Part shown: positions 16,346 through 24,612 of the stretch, in pieces
Position numbering within the stretch: position 1 is the stretch's first letter
Layout: each line of letters opens with the position of its first letter
NCBI GenBank assembly: GCA_964463485.1
Contig: CAYXDO010000006.1
Coordinates: 1 to 64,000, forward strand
Source of the DNA: CAYXDO01 sp964463485
GTDB taxonomy: Bacteria > Myxococcota > Kuafuiibacteriia > Kuafuiibacteriales > Kuafuiibacteriaceae
DNA length: 64,000 nucleotides
Reading direction: 5' to 3'
Made by a program: the position numbers and the translations under genes
Notes under the pieces: model-generated
Told to the model about the DNA's origin: nothing
The model's input: only the letters and a program-made list of their open reading frames with translations
Databases searched by the model: none

Positions 16346-17569
16346 ATGACCCACAACCCCAAGCGAGTCCTGCTCGGAGTGAGCGGAAGCATCGCCGCGT
16401 ATAAAGCCGTCGAGATCGCGCGGCTGCTGCACAAGCGCGGGGTCCGGATTCAGGTCGCCATGACCGAGGTCGCGACCAAGTTCATCGCGCCCATGACGTT
16501 CGAGGCCGTGACCGGGCGACGTGTGCTCGTCGATCTCTACGAGGTCTCGCATGGAGAGATCGAGCACGTGGAACGCGCCCACGAGATCGACCTGCTCCTG
16601 ATCGCGCCGGCTACGGCCACCACGATCTCACGGTTGGCGACGGGCGTGGCCGATGACGTGATCTCGAGCGTCGCCTTGAGCACCAGGGCTCGCGTCATGG
16701 TCGCACCCTCCATGGAGACCGGGATGTGGACCCACCCCGCGACGATGGCGAACGTGAAGCGAATCGAGTCTTTCGGTTATCTCGTCGTAGGCCCTGGCAC
16801 GGGCGACCTGGCCTCGGGCAGGACCGGTGTGGGTCGCATGCTGGAGCCCGAGGAGATCGTGGCGGCTGCGCTCGCCGAGCTTTCGCTGGCGCCCGAAGCC
16901 AGGTCGCTCGAAGGCCGGACCGTGCTGGTGACGGCGGGTCCAACCTATGAGCCGATCGATCCGGTCCGCGTGCTGACCAATCGCTCGACCGGCGCGATGG
17001 GTATCGCGATCGCGGAAGCGGCCAGAGCGCTCGGCGCCCACGTTCGACTGGTGTTGGGGCCCACGCACCTGACGGTCGGGCCTTCGATCGAGGTTACTCG
17101 AGTAGAGACAGCCGTGGAGATGCTGAACGCGGCCGCCGCCGCCTTCGAGCACGCGGACGCCTTCGTCTCGACCGCCGCCGTCTCGGACTTTCGACCCGCG
17201 GACCCGAAGCGCCAAAAGCTCAAGCGCGGCGCGACCGGCTCCGACGCGCTCGAATTGACCGAAAATCCGGACATACTCAAAACGCTGGCGTGGGCCAAAC
17301 GCCCGGGCCAGGTCGTCGTGGGTTTTGCAGCGGAGACGGAGGACGTCGAGGCCAACGCTGAGAAGAAGAGAGTGGGCAAGAATTGTGATTTGGTGGTGGC
17401 CAACCAGGTCGGACCGGACCGTGGGTTTGGCGTCGGTCAGACTTCGGTGATTTTCGTGGGCGAAGGGTCGCGACAAACGATGGGGCCTGCCGACAAACCG
17501 AGCATCGCGCGCGCCTTGATGTCACGAGTAGGCGAGTTGCTGGCCTCGAAATCACCCACCAAAGCGTAG
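16346..17569 (+). CDS. coaBC: CoaBC: phosphopantothenoylcysteine synthetase/decarboxylase
   Basis: The product is 407 residues. The N-terminal flavoprotein (CoaC, about 1-180) has GVSGSIAAYKAVEIARLL and the active-site His74 in IEHVERAH. The C-terminal CoaB domain (about 190-400) has the GPTYEPIDPVRVLTNRSTG nucleotide-binding motif. Together they make 4'-phosphopantetheine from 4'-phosphopantothenate, Cys and CTP for coenzyme A synthesis. Two CoaC residues differ from the E. coli pattern: the PxMN motif is PSMETGMW (Glu124), and the Cys of the ACG..G.GRM loop is Ser157. Mycobacterial CoaBC also departs from E. coli at these sites, so the protein is probably functional. Confidence 0.93.
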   Translation: MTHNPKRVLLGVSGSIAAYKAVEIARLLHKRGVRIQVAMTEVATKFIAPMTFEAVTGRRVLVDLYEVSHGEIEHVERAHEIDLLLIAPATATTISRLATGVADDVISSVALSTRARVMVAPSMETGMWTHPATMANVKRIESFGYLVVGPGTGDLASGRTGVGRMLEPEEIVAAALAELSLAPEARSLEGRTVLVTAGPTYEPIDPVRVLTNRSTGAMGIAIAEAARALGAHVRLVLGPTHLTVGPSIEVTRVETAVEMLNAAAAAFEHADAFVSTAAVSDFRPADPKRQKLKRGATGSDALELTENPDILKTLAWAKRPGQVVVGFAAETEDVEANAEKKRVGKNCDLVVANQVGPDRGFGVGQTSVIFVGEGSRQTMGPADKPSIARALMSRVGELLASKSPTKA

Positions 17570-17628
17570 GCGAATTGCGGTGAGCGAAGCTCACCTGCCG
17601 AGTGCCGACAAATTTCGAGAGCGCCGAG

Positions 17629-19206
17629 TCAGTCGGAGGCTTTCTGGCCGCTGATCGCTTCGAGTACGGGCCGATAGCCTTGGAGCGCGGTGCGTTGCAT
17701 GAAGTGAAGCACCCCGCGAAGCCCGCCGAGCTCTTCTCCTCCGCCCGCTCGACCCGGCCCACCGTGGACTGACAGAGGCAAGACCGTGCCCGGGCCCAAA
17801 GTGTGGTCGGCGACCTTCCCCGATCCAAGATAAATTCGGCCGTGAAAAGGCGCGATACCTAGCACCATCGCTTCGGTGAATTTTCGATCGTCCGAATAAA
17901 TCGAAGAGACCAGGCTGCCCTCGCCCCGCCTCACGAGCGCGATGGCTTCCTCCGGGTGCCCGGAGTAACTCAGCAGAGTGACCACCGGACCGAACACCTC
18001 GTGAGAGTGTACGCGCGCGGCACCATGAGCATCCCGCGCTCGCAGCACGATGATGGGATGAAAAAATCCTTTGCCCGCTGGCGCCCCTAGCGCCTCCACC
18101 GGCGCGTCAGGAGCTCCGAAGACGAGGTCGGCGTCTTCGCGCAGGAGCGTCACCCCTGCACGCACGTCGCTCAGCTGCGTGCGGCTCACGAGCGGCCCCA
18201 TCCCGACTTCGGAGAGCGCCGGGTTGCCGACCTTGAGCTCCGCGAAGCGTCCGGAGAGCTCCTGAGAGACGTCGTCGATGCGGCCCTCGGGGACCATCAC
18301 TCGACGGATCGCCGTGCACTTTTGGCCCGTCTTCTGGGTGACGTCGCGAACGACGTCTTTGACGAAGAGCGAGAAGCACTCCGATCCCAAGTCGACGTCA
18401 GACCCAAGGACCGCCGAGTTGAGCGAGTCCGCCTCGATGTTCACGGGAACTCGTTGCTCGACGATGTTGCGCTTGCCCAAGAACTTGCGACCGGTGGCGG
18501 CGCTGCCGGTGAACGCGAGGACATCCTGCGAGCCGAGGTGGTCGACGAGGTCGTGCGCAGCTCCGGCGATGAAGCTGACCGATCCGCGCGGAGCGATCCC
18601 GGAGTCGATCAACACTCGCGCCATCAGGTACGCGGTGTGAGCCGTCGCCGTAGCTGGCTTCACCATGATCGGCATGCCTGCGAGGAGCGCGCAGGCTGCC
18701 TTCTCTGCGAAGCCCCAAGCCGGAAAATTGTAGGCGTTGACGAACACGGCCACTCCGGCCCGCGGCAGAAACACGTGCTGCCCGAAGAAACGAGGGCTCC
18801 GCCCGAGCTGGGCGCCCGGCCCGTCCGCCAAGATCTTCGTGTCGGGAAGGTCTTCGGCCAACTTGGCGTAGGCCGCGAGCGTTCCGATCGCTCCGTCCAC
18901 GTCGAACTTCGCGTCCCCGCGTGTTGCGCCGCCGTTCTTCATCGCTGAGTCGATCAGCAGCTCGCGCTTCTGCGAGAGCTCAGCGGTCAGCTTCGACAGC
19001 AAGACGCCCCGAGCGCGGAACGTGAGCGCGCCCAACGCCGCGCCGCCTTCGTTGCGCGCGTAAGCGACCGCGTTGGCGAGGTCGATTCCGCTCGAGTCAG
19101 CGGTCGCGATGGTCTCTTCCGTGGCTGGGTTCAACAGCGCTTGGCCCTCGTGGGCTCCGGCCATCCATCGCCCTTCGACGTAACTTTCGATTCGTTCGAC
19201 GCTCAT
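17629..19206 (-). CDS. PaaZ/BoxD-type aldehyde dehydrogenase
   Basis: The product is 525 residues, starting MSVERIESYVEGRWM. It is an ALDH-superfamily protein with the cofactor/substrate motifs VNAYNFPAWGFAEK, VKPATATAHTAYL and FTGSAATGRK, and the catalytic Cys in TGQKCTAIRR, a form typical of the PaaZ ring-opened phenylacetyl-CoA semialdehyde dehydrogenase and BoxD. It lacks the C-terminal MaoC hydratase domain of PaaZ, so it resembles the BoxD-like, dehydrogenase-only form. It probably oxidises an acyl-CoA semialdehyde from aromatic degradation. No other box or paa genes lie in the window. Confidence 0.88.
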   Translation of the reverse strand: MSVERIESYVEGRWMAGAHEGQALLNPATEETIATADSSGIDLANAVAYARNEGGAALGALTFRARGVLLSKLTAELSQKRELLIDSAMKNGGATRGDAKFDVDGAIGTLAAYAKLAEDLPDTKILADGPGAQLGRSPRFFGQHVFLPRAGVAVFVNAYNFPAWGFAEKAACALLAGMPIMVKPATATAHTAYLMARVLIDSGIAPRGSVSFIAGAAHDLVDHLGSQDVLAFTGSAATGRKFLGKRNIVEQRVPVNIEADSLNSAVLGSDVDLGSECFSLFVKDVVRDVTQKTGQKCTAIRRVMVPEGRIDDVSQELSGRFAELKVGNPALSEVGMGPLVSRTQLSDVRAGVTLLREDADLVFGAPDAPVEALGAPAGKGFFHPIIVLRARDAHGAARVHSHEVFGPVVTLLSYSGHPEEAIALVRRGEGSLVSSIYSDDRKFTEAMVLGIAPFHGRIYLGSGKVADHTLGPGTVLPLSVHGGPGRAGGGEELGGLRGVLHFMQRTALQGYRPVLEAISGQKASD

Positions 19207-19391
19207 GAGCCCAGGGAAACTAGCGGGCAGTTGCACTGGGCGCGAGGGCCGACCGGCCGATGCGCGACGAACCTTCACCTCATCGACTCGCCGGGATTGA
19301 CCGGCGAGTCGGCTCCGGTTAGGGAGGCGCCAGGAGCCAGTTCCTCCGAGGACTCGCAAGTGCGCCGTCCTTTTGAACACCAGGAGAGCCC

Positions 19392-19730
19392 ATGACGTTC
19401 GTCGTCGCCGAGCCGTGCATCAAGTGTAAGTACACCGATTGCGTGGACGTTTGCCCCGTCGACTGCTTCCACGAAGGCGAGAACATGCTCGTCATTGATC
19501 CAGACGAGTGCATCGATTGCGGAGCTTGCGAGCCAGAGTGCCCGACTTCCGCCATCTTCCAGGAGGACGACCTCCCGGAGAAGTGGTCCGAGTATGTCGA
19601 GCTCAACGCCCGTCTCGCGGGCGAGTGGCCGGTGATCAGCCAGAAGAAGGATCCGCTGCCTTCCGCCGACGAATACAAGGACGTCGAAGACAAGCGCGGG
19701 ATGCTCAGCGAAGCCGCTGGCGGCGACTGA
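19392..19730 (+). CDS. fdxA: FdxA-type 7Fe ferredoxin
   Basis: The product is 112 residues with an AGGAGA ribosome-binding site. The N-terminus has CIKCKYTDCVDVCPVDCF (Cys of the 3Fe-4S and 4Fe-4S clusters) and the second motif is CIDCGACEPECP; the C-terminal extension (about 60-112) is typical of FdxA. It is a soluble low-potential electron carrier in the cytoplasm. The start MTFVVAEPCIKC is canonical for the family. Confidence 0.95.
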   Translation: MTFVVAEPCIKCKYTDCVDVCPVDCFHEGENMLVIDPDECIDCGACEPECPTSAIFQEDDLPEKWSEYVELNARLAGEWPVISQKKDPLPSADEYKDVEDKRGMLSEAAGGD

Positions 19731-19791
19731 GAAGTCGGGAGCGCGTGGCGCCCGTCCTCTGCTGACCGCGTCTCGCGGTCGACTACCCATC

Positions 19792-21033
19792 ATGTCGCCT
19801 CTCGGCCTGCGCGTGGTCGGCTCCGCTTCGAGCAACCGGCCCATGGAGGCCGAGATCCGTCGACTCGCGCATCGCACCGGCATGACCGTGCCGGATCCCG
19901 AACGTCCCGCGGACGGAATCCTGTGGTTCCCGTTCGACCCCGCCCTCGCGCGACTCCTCGTCACCTACGCCCGCACGCCATCCCGCGTGCTGTGGGAGCA
20001 AGCTCGGCTCTCGAGTCGCCGCCTCGAGCCCCTGTATGAGGAGCTCGGGGAGCGACTCGTCGCGGACCCGCCGCTCTGGCTTCGCCAAGACGGGCTCGGA
20101 GTCTCCGTGCGCGTCGGGCCCATGAGGGATCCGTTCGCCGGACCGCTCCAGATTCGCGGCACCGTCAAGAACGCGGTGATCGACGCTGCGCGAGAGCTCG
20201 GTGTGGCTCTAAGGCTCGAGCCCGAGCGACCGGACGTCGAGCTCGTCGTGAACGAAGTGAGTGATCCTCCCTCGCTCCTCGTGTCGATCGATCTCGCCGG
20301 CCGAGGTCAACACGAACGAGGTTACCGGCTGTCCCGAACGGAAGCCCCCGTCCGCGAGACGCTCGCGGCGCAAGCGCTCGTGCTCGCGCGCTGGCATCCT
20401 CGGCACGAAGTCCTCTTCGATCCCATGGGCGGATCGGGCACGTTTGTCATCGAAGGCGCGCTGTTGGCCTTGGGCCGCAAGCTCTGGGTGCCGCCGAAAG
20501 AGCCTGCGCTCTACGCGATCGATCCGTTCCGTTCGCAGTCCCGCGAAGCGCCCGACCTCTTCGAAGAGACTCGCCCGGCGATCTTCTACGGCGACAAGCA
20601 CACGCCCGCGATCGACGCGGCACGCGACAATGCCCGCCGAGCTGGCGTCTTCGAACGCCTCGTGTTCCTCCACGCCGACGCTCGTTCGCTCGACAGGGAT
20701 CGACTCGAGCAGGCCGCGCGAAAGACGCACCCAGCTTCGTTCCCCGATCCGCTCGACCTCGAGCGAGGTTTGATCATCGCGAACCCCCCCTACGGACCTC
20801 GGCTCGGATCATCCGAGGCCATTGTGCGAGAAGCACACGAAGCGCTCGCGGACTTGTGGCACAGGCTTGGCCGCGGTTGGCGTGTCGTGATCTTGTCCGG
20901 CTTCGAAGGCACCGAGTCGGTGTTCGGCACGAAGTCCAAAATGAGACGACCCGTCCGCGCCGGGAAGCTCCACGCCCACGTCTATCTGTTCGAACACGGA
21001 GACCGCGCCCCGCGGTCTCACACCGAGCGATAG
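19792..21033 (+). CDS. RlmL/RlmK-like class I methyltransferase
   Basis: The product is 413 residues. It has the RlmL-type pattern RGYRLSRTEAPVRETLAAQ (about 181-199) followed by the SAM-binding motif FDPMGGSGTFVIEGALL and the catalytic motif IIANPPYG (about 325-332), characteristic of N2-guanine methyltransferases acting on 23S rRNA or tRNA. A THUMP-like N-terminal region is plausible but not obvious. Its last 16 bp overlap the 3' end of a convergent methyltransferase gene. The exact target base is not determined. Confidence 0.82.
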   Translation: MSPLGLRVVGSASSNRPMEAEIRRLAHRTGMTVPDPERPADGILWFPFDPALARLLVTYARTPSRVLWEQARLSSRRLEPLYEELGERLVADPPLWLRQDGLGVSVRVGPMRDPFAGPLQIRGTVKNAVIDAARELGVALRLEPERPDVELVVNEVSDPPSLLVSIDLAGRGQHERGYRLSRTEAPVRETLAAQALVLARWHPRHEVLFDPMGGSGTFVIEGALLALGRKLWVPPKEPALYAIDPFRSQSREAPDLFEETRPAIFYGDKHTPAIDAARDNARRAGVFERLVFLHADARSLDRDRLEQAARKTHPASFPDPLDLERGLIIANPPYGPRLGSSEAIVREAHEALADLWHRLGRGWRVVILSGFEGTESVFGTKSKMRRPVRAGKLHAHVYLFEHGDRAPRSHTER

Positions 21034-21962
21034 ATCGCGACCTCGCTCGGCGTGAGCTCCAACTTCTCCAACCACGGCGCCCTGTCGAACGCGGGCGTGC
21101 TCATACCCCGCGAAGCGAAGCGAACGACCCGGCCCGACGAGTCGCTCCGGATGCGAGCGAGCAGCTCGTCGAGCAACGAATCGCGGATCGTGTCGTAGAC
21201 GTATACGAACGTCGCGTCGGCGTAGCTGATGGCCCTGCAGTCGCTGAGCACGAGCTCCACGTTCAGCGACGGAAATCGCGCCCGGATCTCTTCCGCGCGC
21301 CGATGATACGCCGGCTCGATCTCGACGCCGCGCGTCCTCGCCCCCGAGAGCCACGCCACGAGGAGTGGCACCAGGCCGAGCCCGGAGCCCACATCGACGA
21401 AGAGATCGTCAGACCCGAGGCGCACGGCGAGCTCCCGAATCGAACGAAACGGACTTGGCAGATAGTGAACCATGCCTGCGATCCGCTCCGTCTCACGCGA
21501 GGGCACCGCGTGAACCTCGAAGAGCCTCGAAACGAAAGGGTCGATCTCGACCGGCTTGAGGTCCGCGAGGTCGAGCTCCAAGTCTTTGGCCCCGTAGTCT
21601 CCGCGAGCGAGCCGAGCGCGACGTTCTTCGAACTGCGCTCGGTCGATTTCGTCGAGACGAGAGGACAACCGAGCAGCTTCGTTGATCACCTCGTGCGAGC
21701 CGGAGGGATCGGAAGCGAACACAGCTTGCGCGGCGCGAACCGCCGACGCTGCGCGCTCGCGAACCCAAAGCTTCGAACCGTCGCGCTCGGTCAGGCGCAC
21801 CGCCAGGCCCAACTCCTCGCGGACCAACCGCCGCTGTTCGTCGGTCACGAAGGTCGTCGGGTTCGCGCGATCGCGAAGCCGCGCTCCCGCCACCTTCCCG
21901 CTCGAGATCGCGCGCAACAAGCCGCGCTTGGGTTCGAGCTCCGCCATGACCTCTCGAGTCAT
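21018..21962 (-). CDS. SAM-dependent methyltransferase (DOT1/class I-like)
   Basis: The product is 314 residues. The class I Rossmann motif DLFVDVGSGLGLVPLLVAWL with the following acidic strand GVEIEP is at about residues 185-215, and a YVYDTIRDSLL stretch follows in the position of motif IV. The order and the VGSGxG...GVE pattern resemble the DOT1-like/histone-lysine-methyltransferase fold annotated in many bacteria, but the target is unknown. The gene converges with and overlaps the RlmL-like gene by 16 bp. The Met at residue 6 is an alternative start with a better AGAGG ribosome-binding site. Confidence 0.75.
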   Translation of the reverse strand: MTREVMAELEPKRGLLRAISSGKVAGARLRDRANPTTFVTDEQRRLVREELGLAVRLTERDGSKLWVRERAASAVRAAQAVFASDPSGSHEVINEAARLSSRLDEIDRAQFEERRARLARGDYGAKDLELDLADLKPVEIDPFVSRLFEVHAVPSRETERIAGMVHYLPSPFRSIRELAVRLGSDDLFVDVGSGLGLVPLLVAWLSGARTRGVEIEPAYHRRAEEIRARFPSLNVELVLSDCRAISYADATFVYVYDTIRDSLLDELLARIRSDSSGRVVRFASRGMSTPAFDRAPWLEKLELTPSEVAIYRSV

Positions 21963-22144
21963 AACGGAAAGCCTTCGCGCATGCTAGAACGGTCACTCGG
22001 CCAATTCGTGAGTAGCAGGCACTCTGCAGCCTACTCATCCACCCCTACGCGGGGTATCTCGAGTGTGGGCGCCGAACCCTTCCGGGCTCGAATCCCGCGT
22101 CGTTTTCGAAACAAGGCGCGCTCGGCTTCGGATACGTTCGGTTC

Positions 22145-23035
22145 GTGCGAATCTCAGAGCCGCGCCCCGCCGACCCGTTGGGCCCGAGCGAAACGTTGCT
22201 CGCGCCCGCAAAGAGCGCAGAGCTCGCGAGGGGCCTGCGTCCGATCACGAACTCGGAGCTCCCCCGATCCAACGGAGTCACTCCTCGCGGGGCCATCCGC
22301 GACGCAATGGGGCACCCGCTCGCCGTCGCCGCCGTGATGATCGGAGCGGCCGCCGGGCTCGTGGAGCCAGCGCAAGCAGCAACTCTGGCCGACGTGGCGG
22401 CTCCCCCTTCGGCGCCCGATGGGGCGGTCGCCAAAGGGTCCTACGTTTCAGGCGGCAAGCTGACGCTCCCCGCGGACGTCGTCGGGCGCGCCCTCACCGA
22501 AGAAGGCGCCGTCGGCGTCACGCGCCTCGACAAGTGGGAGCAACTCGTCAACGACCCGGCCCACCGAAATCTCCCCGAACGACAGAAGGTCGACCTCGTG
22601 AATCGCTTCGTGAATCGTTACGTCGCGTACACGAGAGAGTCGATCGACCACTGGAACGGTCCGATCCAGACCCTCAGCTCGGGGGCCGGAGATTGTGAGG
22701 ACTATGCGCTCGCAAAATACGCGACCCTGCGCTTGCTCGGAGTGCCCGCCGATCATCTCGGCATCGGCGTCGGGAAGACCAAGTCGACCCATGAAGGACA
22801 CGCCGTACTGTTGTGGCGCGAGCCAGGGCACGAGATGAAAATCATCGACAACCGTCACGATCTCGTCCAATCGGAGAAAGACGCGGACTTCAAGGCCCTC
22901 ATCCTCGAGTTCAACGAAGTCACCGCGAGCCTCCACACGGCCTCCGGAGGTCAAATCAGCGTCCCGAAGCTCCTGTCCATCAACGGAAAGGTAGCGAGCT
23001 CCTTGGCCCTGGCCGCTCCCGTGCTCCCACCATGA
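22145..23035 (+). CDS. LapG/BTLCP-like transglutaminase-fold cysteine protease
   Basis: The product is up to 296 residues. It has a BTLCP (transglutaminase-like cysteine protease, LapG family) core with the Cys in GAGDCEDYALAKYATL (Cys184 of the long form), His in THEGHAVLLW (His219) and Asp in KIIDNRHDL (Asp235). LapG-type enzymes cleave adhesins in the periplasm under c-di-GMP control. A signal-peptide-like segment (HPLAVAAVMIGAAAGLVEPAQA) begins at residue 55-57, so the real start may be the ATG at 22307 rather than the GTG at 22145. No LapA/LapD partner is seen nearby. Confidence 0.75.
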   Translation: MRISEPRPADPLGPSETLLAPAKSAELARGLRPITNSELPRSNGVTPRGAIRDAMGHPLAVAAVMIGAAAGLVEPAQAATLADVAAPPSAPDGAVAKGSYVSGGKLTLPADVVGRALTEEGAVGVTRLDKWEQLVNDPAHRNLPERQKVDLVNRFVNRYVAYTRESIDHWNGPIQTLSSGAGDCEDYALAKYATLRLLGVPADHLGIGVGKTKSTHEGHAVLLWREPGHEMKIIDNRHDLVQSEKDADFKALILEFNEVTASLHTASGGQISVPKLLSINGKVASSLALAAPVLPP

Positions 23036-23041
23036 CCTCCT

Positions 23042-23212
23042 AAGTACACGTCCCTGGAAGTTCGTGACCACGCTGAAACCACAGAGGACGCGGAGAGAAG
23101 ACACAGAGGACACAGAGAAGTGCTCATTCCATCATCTGTGTGCTCTGTGGGCTTCGGCTCGGTGCTCTCTGTGGTTTCTCCCGTGGTCACGAATCTGCGG
23201 GGACTTGTACTA
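23042..23212. repeat. Large imperfect inverted repeat (~170 bp)
   Basis: The left arm begins at 23042 and the right arm ends at 23212. The perfect 12-mer TTCGTGACCACG at 23061-23072 pairs with CGTGGTCACGAA at 23182-23193. Outer parts (AGTACACGTCC versus its inverted copy GGACTTGTACT) and inner CACAGAG/CTCTGTG repeats also pair. The element fills the whole gap between the 3' ends of the LapG-like gene and the kinase gene. It could act as a bidirectional terminator and resembles dispersed ACAGAGGACACAGAG repeats known from other environmental bacterial genomes. Confidence 0.8.
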
Positions 23213-23214
23213 AG

Positions 23215-24570
23215 TCACCTCTTTGCTCCCCGGATGCGACGCCAGGAGGCCCCCACCCAGCGGCTGATGGCCGCACCCGTCCCGAGCAAAATCGATCGCG
23301 AGGAGCTGGATTCGGGCGCGTTCGTCGAACTTTGGCGAACAGGGTCAACATCGATCGCGACTGATTTGTTTTCTGGCGCGCGTTTGGCTTCGGTCCCGAT
23401 GGGTTTGGCTTCGATCGCGAAGGGTTTGGATTCGGTCGCGATAGACGCGTTGGGCACGAGATCGGGGGTCGTAGGAGCGAGGGCAAAGGGGTCCTCTTCA
23501 ACATCGACTTCGGTAGGAGCCAGGTCCCACGGCGACTCCTCGAGTCCTTCGGCGGCCGGCACCGGCTTGACGGCAATCGTCGGCGGACGAGCCGGAGCCG
23601 GCTCTTCGTAGCTCGGTATCAGCGAGGCATCGAACAGCGCCGCGCCCCGCGGCCCACTCTCCGTCCCGCGAGCGCCGGATATATCCGCCGACTCGGATGG
23701 AGAGCCTTCGAGCTGCGGCCGAATTCGGCGGAGCCACGCGCGCACGAAGCTCTTCGCGTCCCGATCCAGCCGAGCGTGTAGGGCCTCCCGGCATTCGATG
23801 CCCAGCACGTCCGCGCTTTCGTGCCGGCTCTCTGGCTGGGCCAGAGTGGCTCGACGGATGATCCGCGCGACGTCTTCCGGAACCGAACCTTCGATGCCCC
23901 GGGCCGAGCGATCGTTGGCGCTTCGACCTGTCAACGAAAAGTGCAAGACACAACCCAACGCGAAAATGTCGGTTCGCGCGTCCACGGCCCCGCCGCGAAG
24001 CTGCTCAGGAGCCATGTAACTTTGCTTCCCTTTGGCCACGCCGGCGACGGTGTGCTCCAAACGTCGCGCCGCGAACGCGATCCCGAAATCGGTGAGCTTC
24101 ACTTCGCCCTGCCACGAAACGAGCACGTTCTCCGGACTCACATCGCGATGCACCACCCCCATCGGACGGCCTTGGGCGTCGTTCGCTTGGTGCGCATAAT
24201 CCAGGGCACACGCGACCTCGGACGTCACGTAGAGCGCCAGCTCGGGTGGGATGACTTCGCCAAGCCGCGCGGCTCCGGTGAACAGACTCTCGAGGTCGAG
24301 CCCATCCACCAGCTCAGTCACCAAGAAGGGCACGCCTTCGGAGACGCCGAAGTCGATCGCGGAGACGATGTTCGCGTGGTGCAACGCGCTCGCGATTCTC
24401 GCCTCGTCGAGAAAGGAGCGCTCGAGCCGGGCGTCCCCCACGGCGAGCAGCCGCTTCACGGCGACGCGACGCGAGAACCCGCTCTCGCCACGCAGGTTCG
24501 CCTCGAAGACCTCGGCGGCTCCGCCGGAACCGATCTGTCGGATCAGCTCATATCGGTCAGGGGACGCCAC
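23215..24570 (-). CDS. Ser/Thr protein kinase (Hanks-type), cytosolic
   Basis: The product is 451 residues from a GTG start. The kinase domain (1-275) has glycine loop IGSGGAAEVF, Lys39 in VAVKRLL, HRDVSPENVL at 141-150, DFG at 161-163 and MAPEQL. No transmembrane segment is seen, and the 290-451 tail is low-complexity with short repeats (IATESKPF, IAIEAKPIG-like). It is the last gene of a minus-strand cluster, 42 nt after the FHA-sigma54 activator gene. The kinase could create the phosphothreonine that the FHA domain recognises, an inference from proximity. Confidence 0.9.
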   Translation of the reverse strand: MASPDRYELIRQIGSGGAAEVFEANLRGESGFSRRVAVKRLLAVGDARLERSFLDEARIASALHHANIVSAIDFGVSEGVPFLVTELVDGLDLESLFTGAARLGEVIPPELALYVTSEVACALDYAHQANDAQGRPMGVVHRDVSPENVLVSWQGEVKLTDFGIAFAARRLEHTVAGVAKGKQSYMAPEQLRGGAVDARTDIFALGCVLHFSLTGRSANDRSARGIEGSVPEDVARIIRRATLAQPESRHESADVLGIECREALHARLDRDAKSFVRAWLRRIRPQLEGSPSESADISGARGTESGPRGAALFDASLIPSYEEPAPARPPTIAVKPVPAAEGLEESPWDLAPTEVDVEEDPFALAPTTPDLVPNASIATESKPFAIEAKPIGTEAKRAPENKSVAIDVDPVRQSSTNAPESSSSRSILLGTGAAISRWVGASWRRIRGAKR

Positions 24571-24612
24571 TCGACGAAGAGTACCCTAACGGACACGCTG
24601 CTGCGCGTCGCT

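Noticed and set aside
22079..22100. CGGGCTCGAATCCCG looks like a tRNA T-arm
   Set aside because: No acceptor or anticodon arms flank it, and it lies in an ordinary intergenic stretch, so it is not a tRNA.
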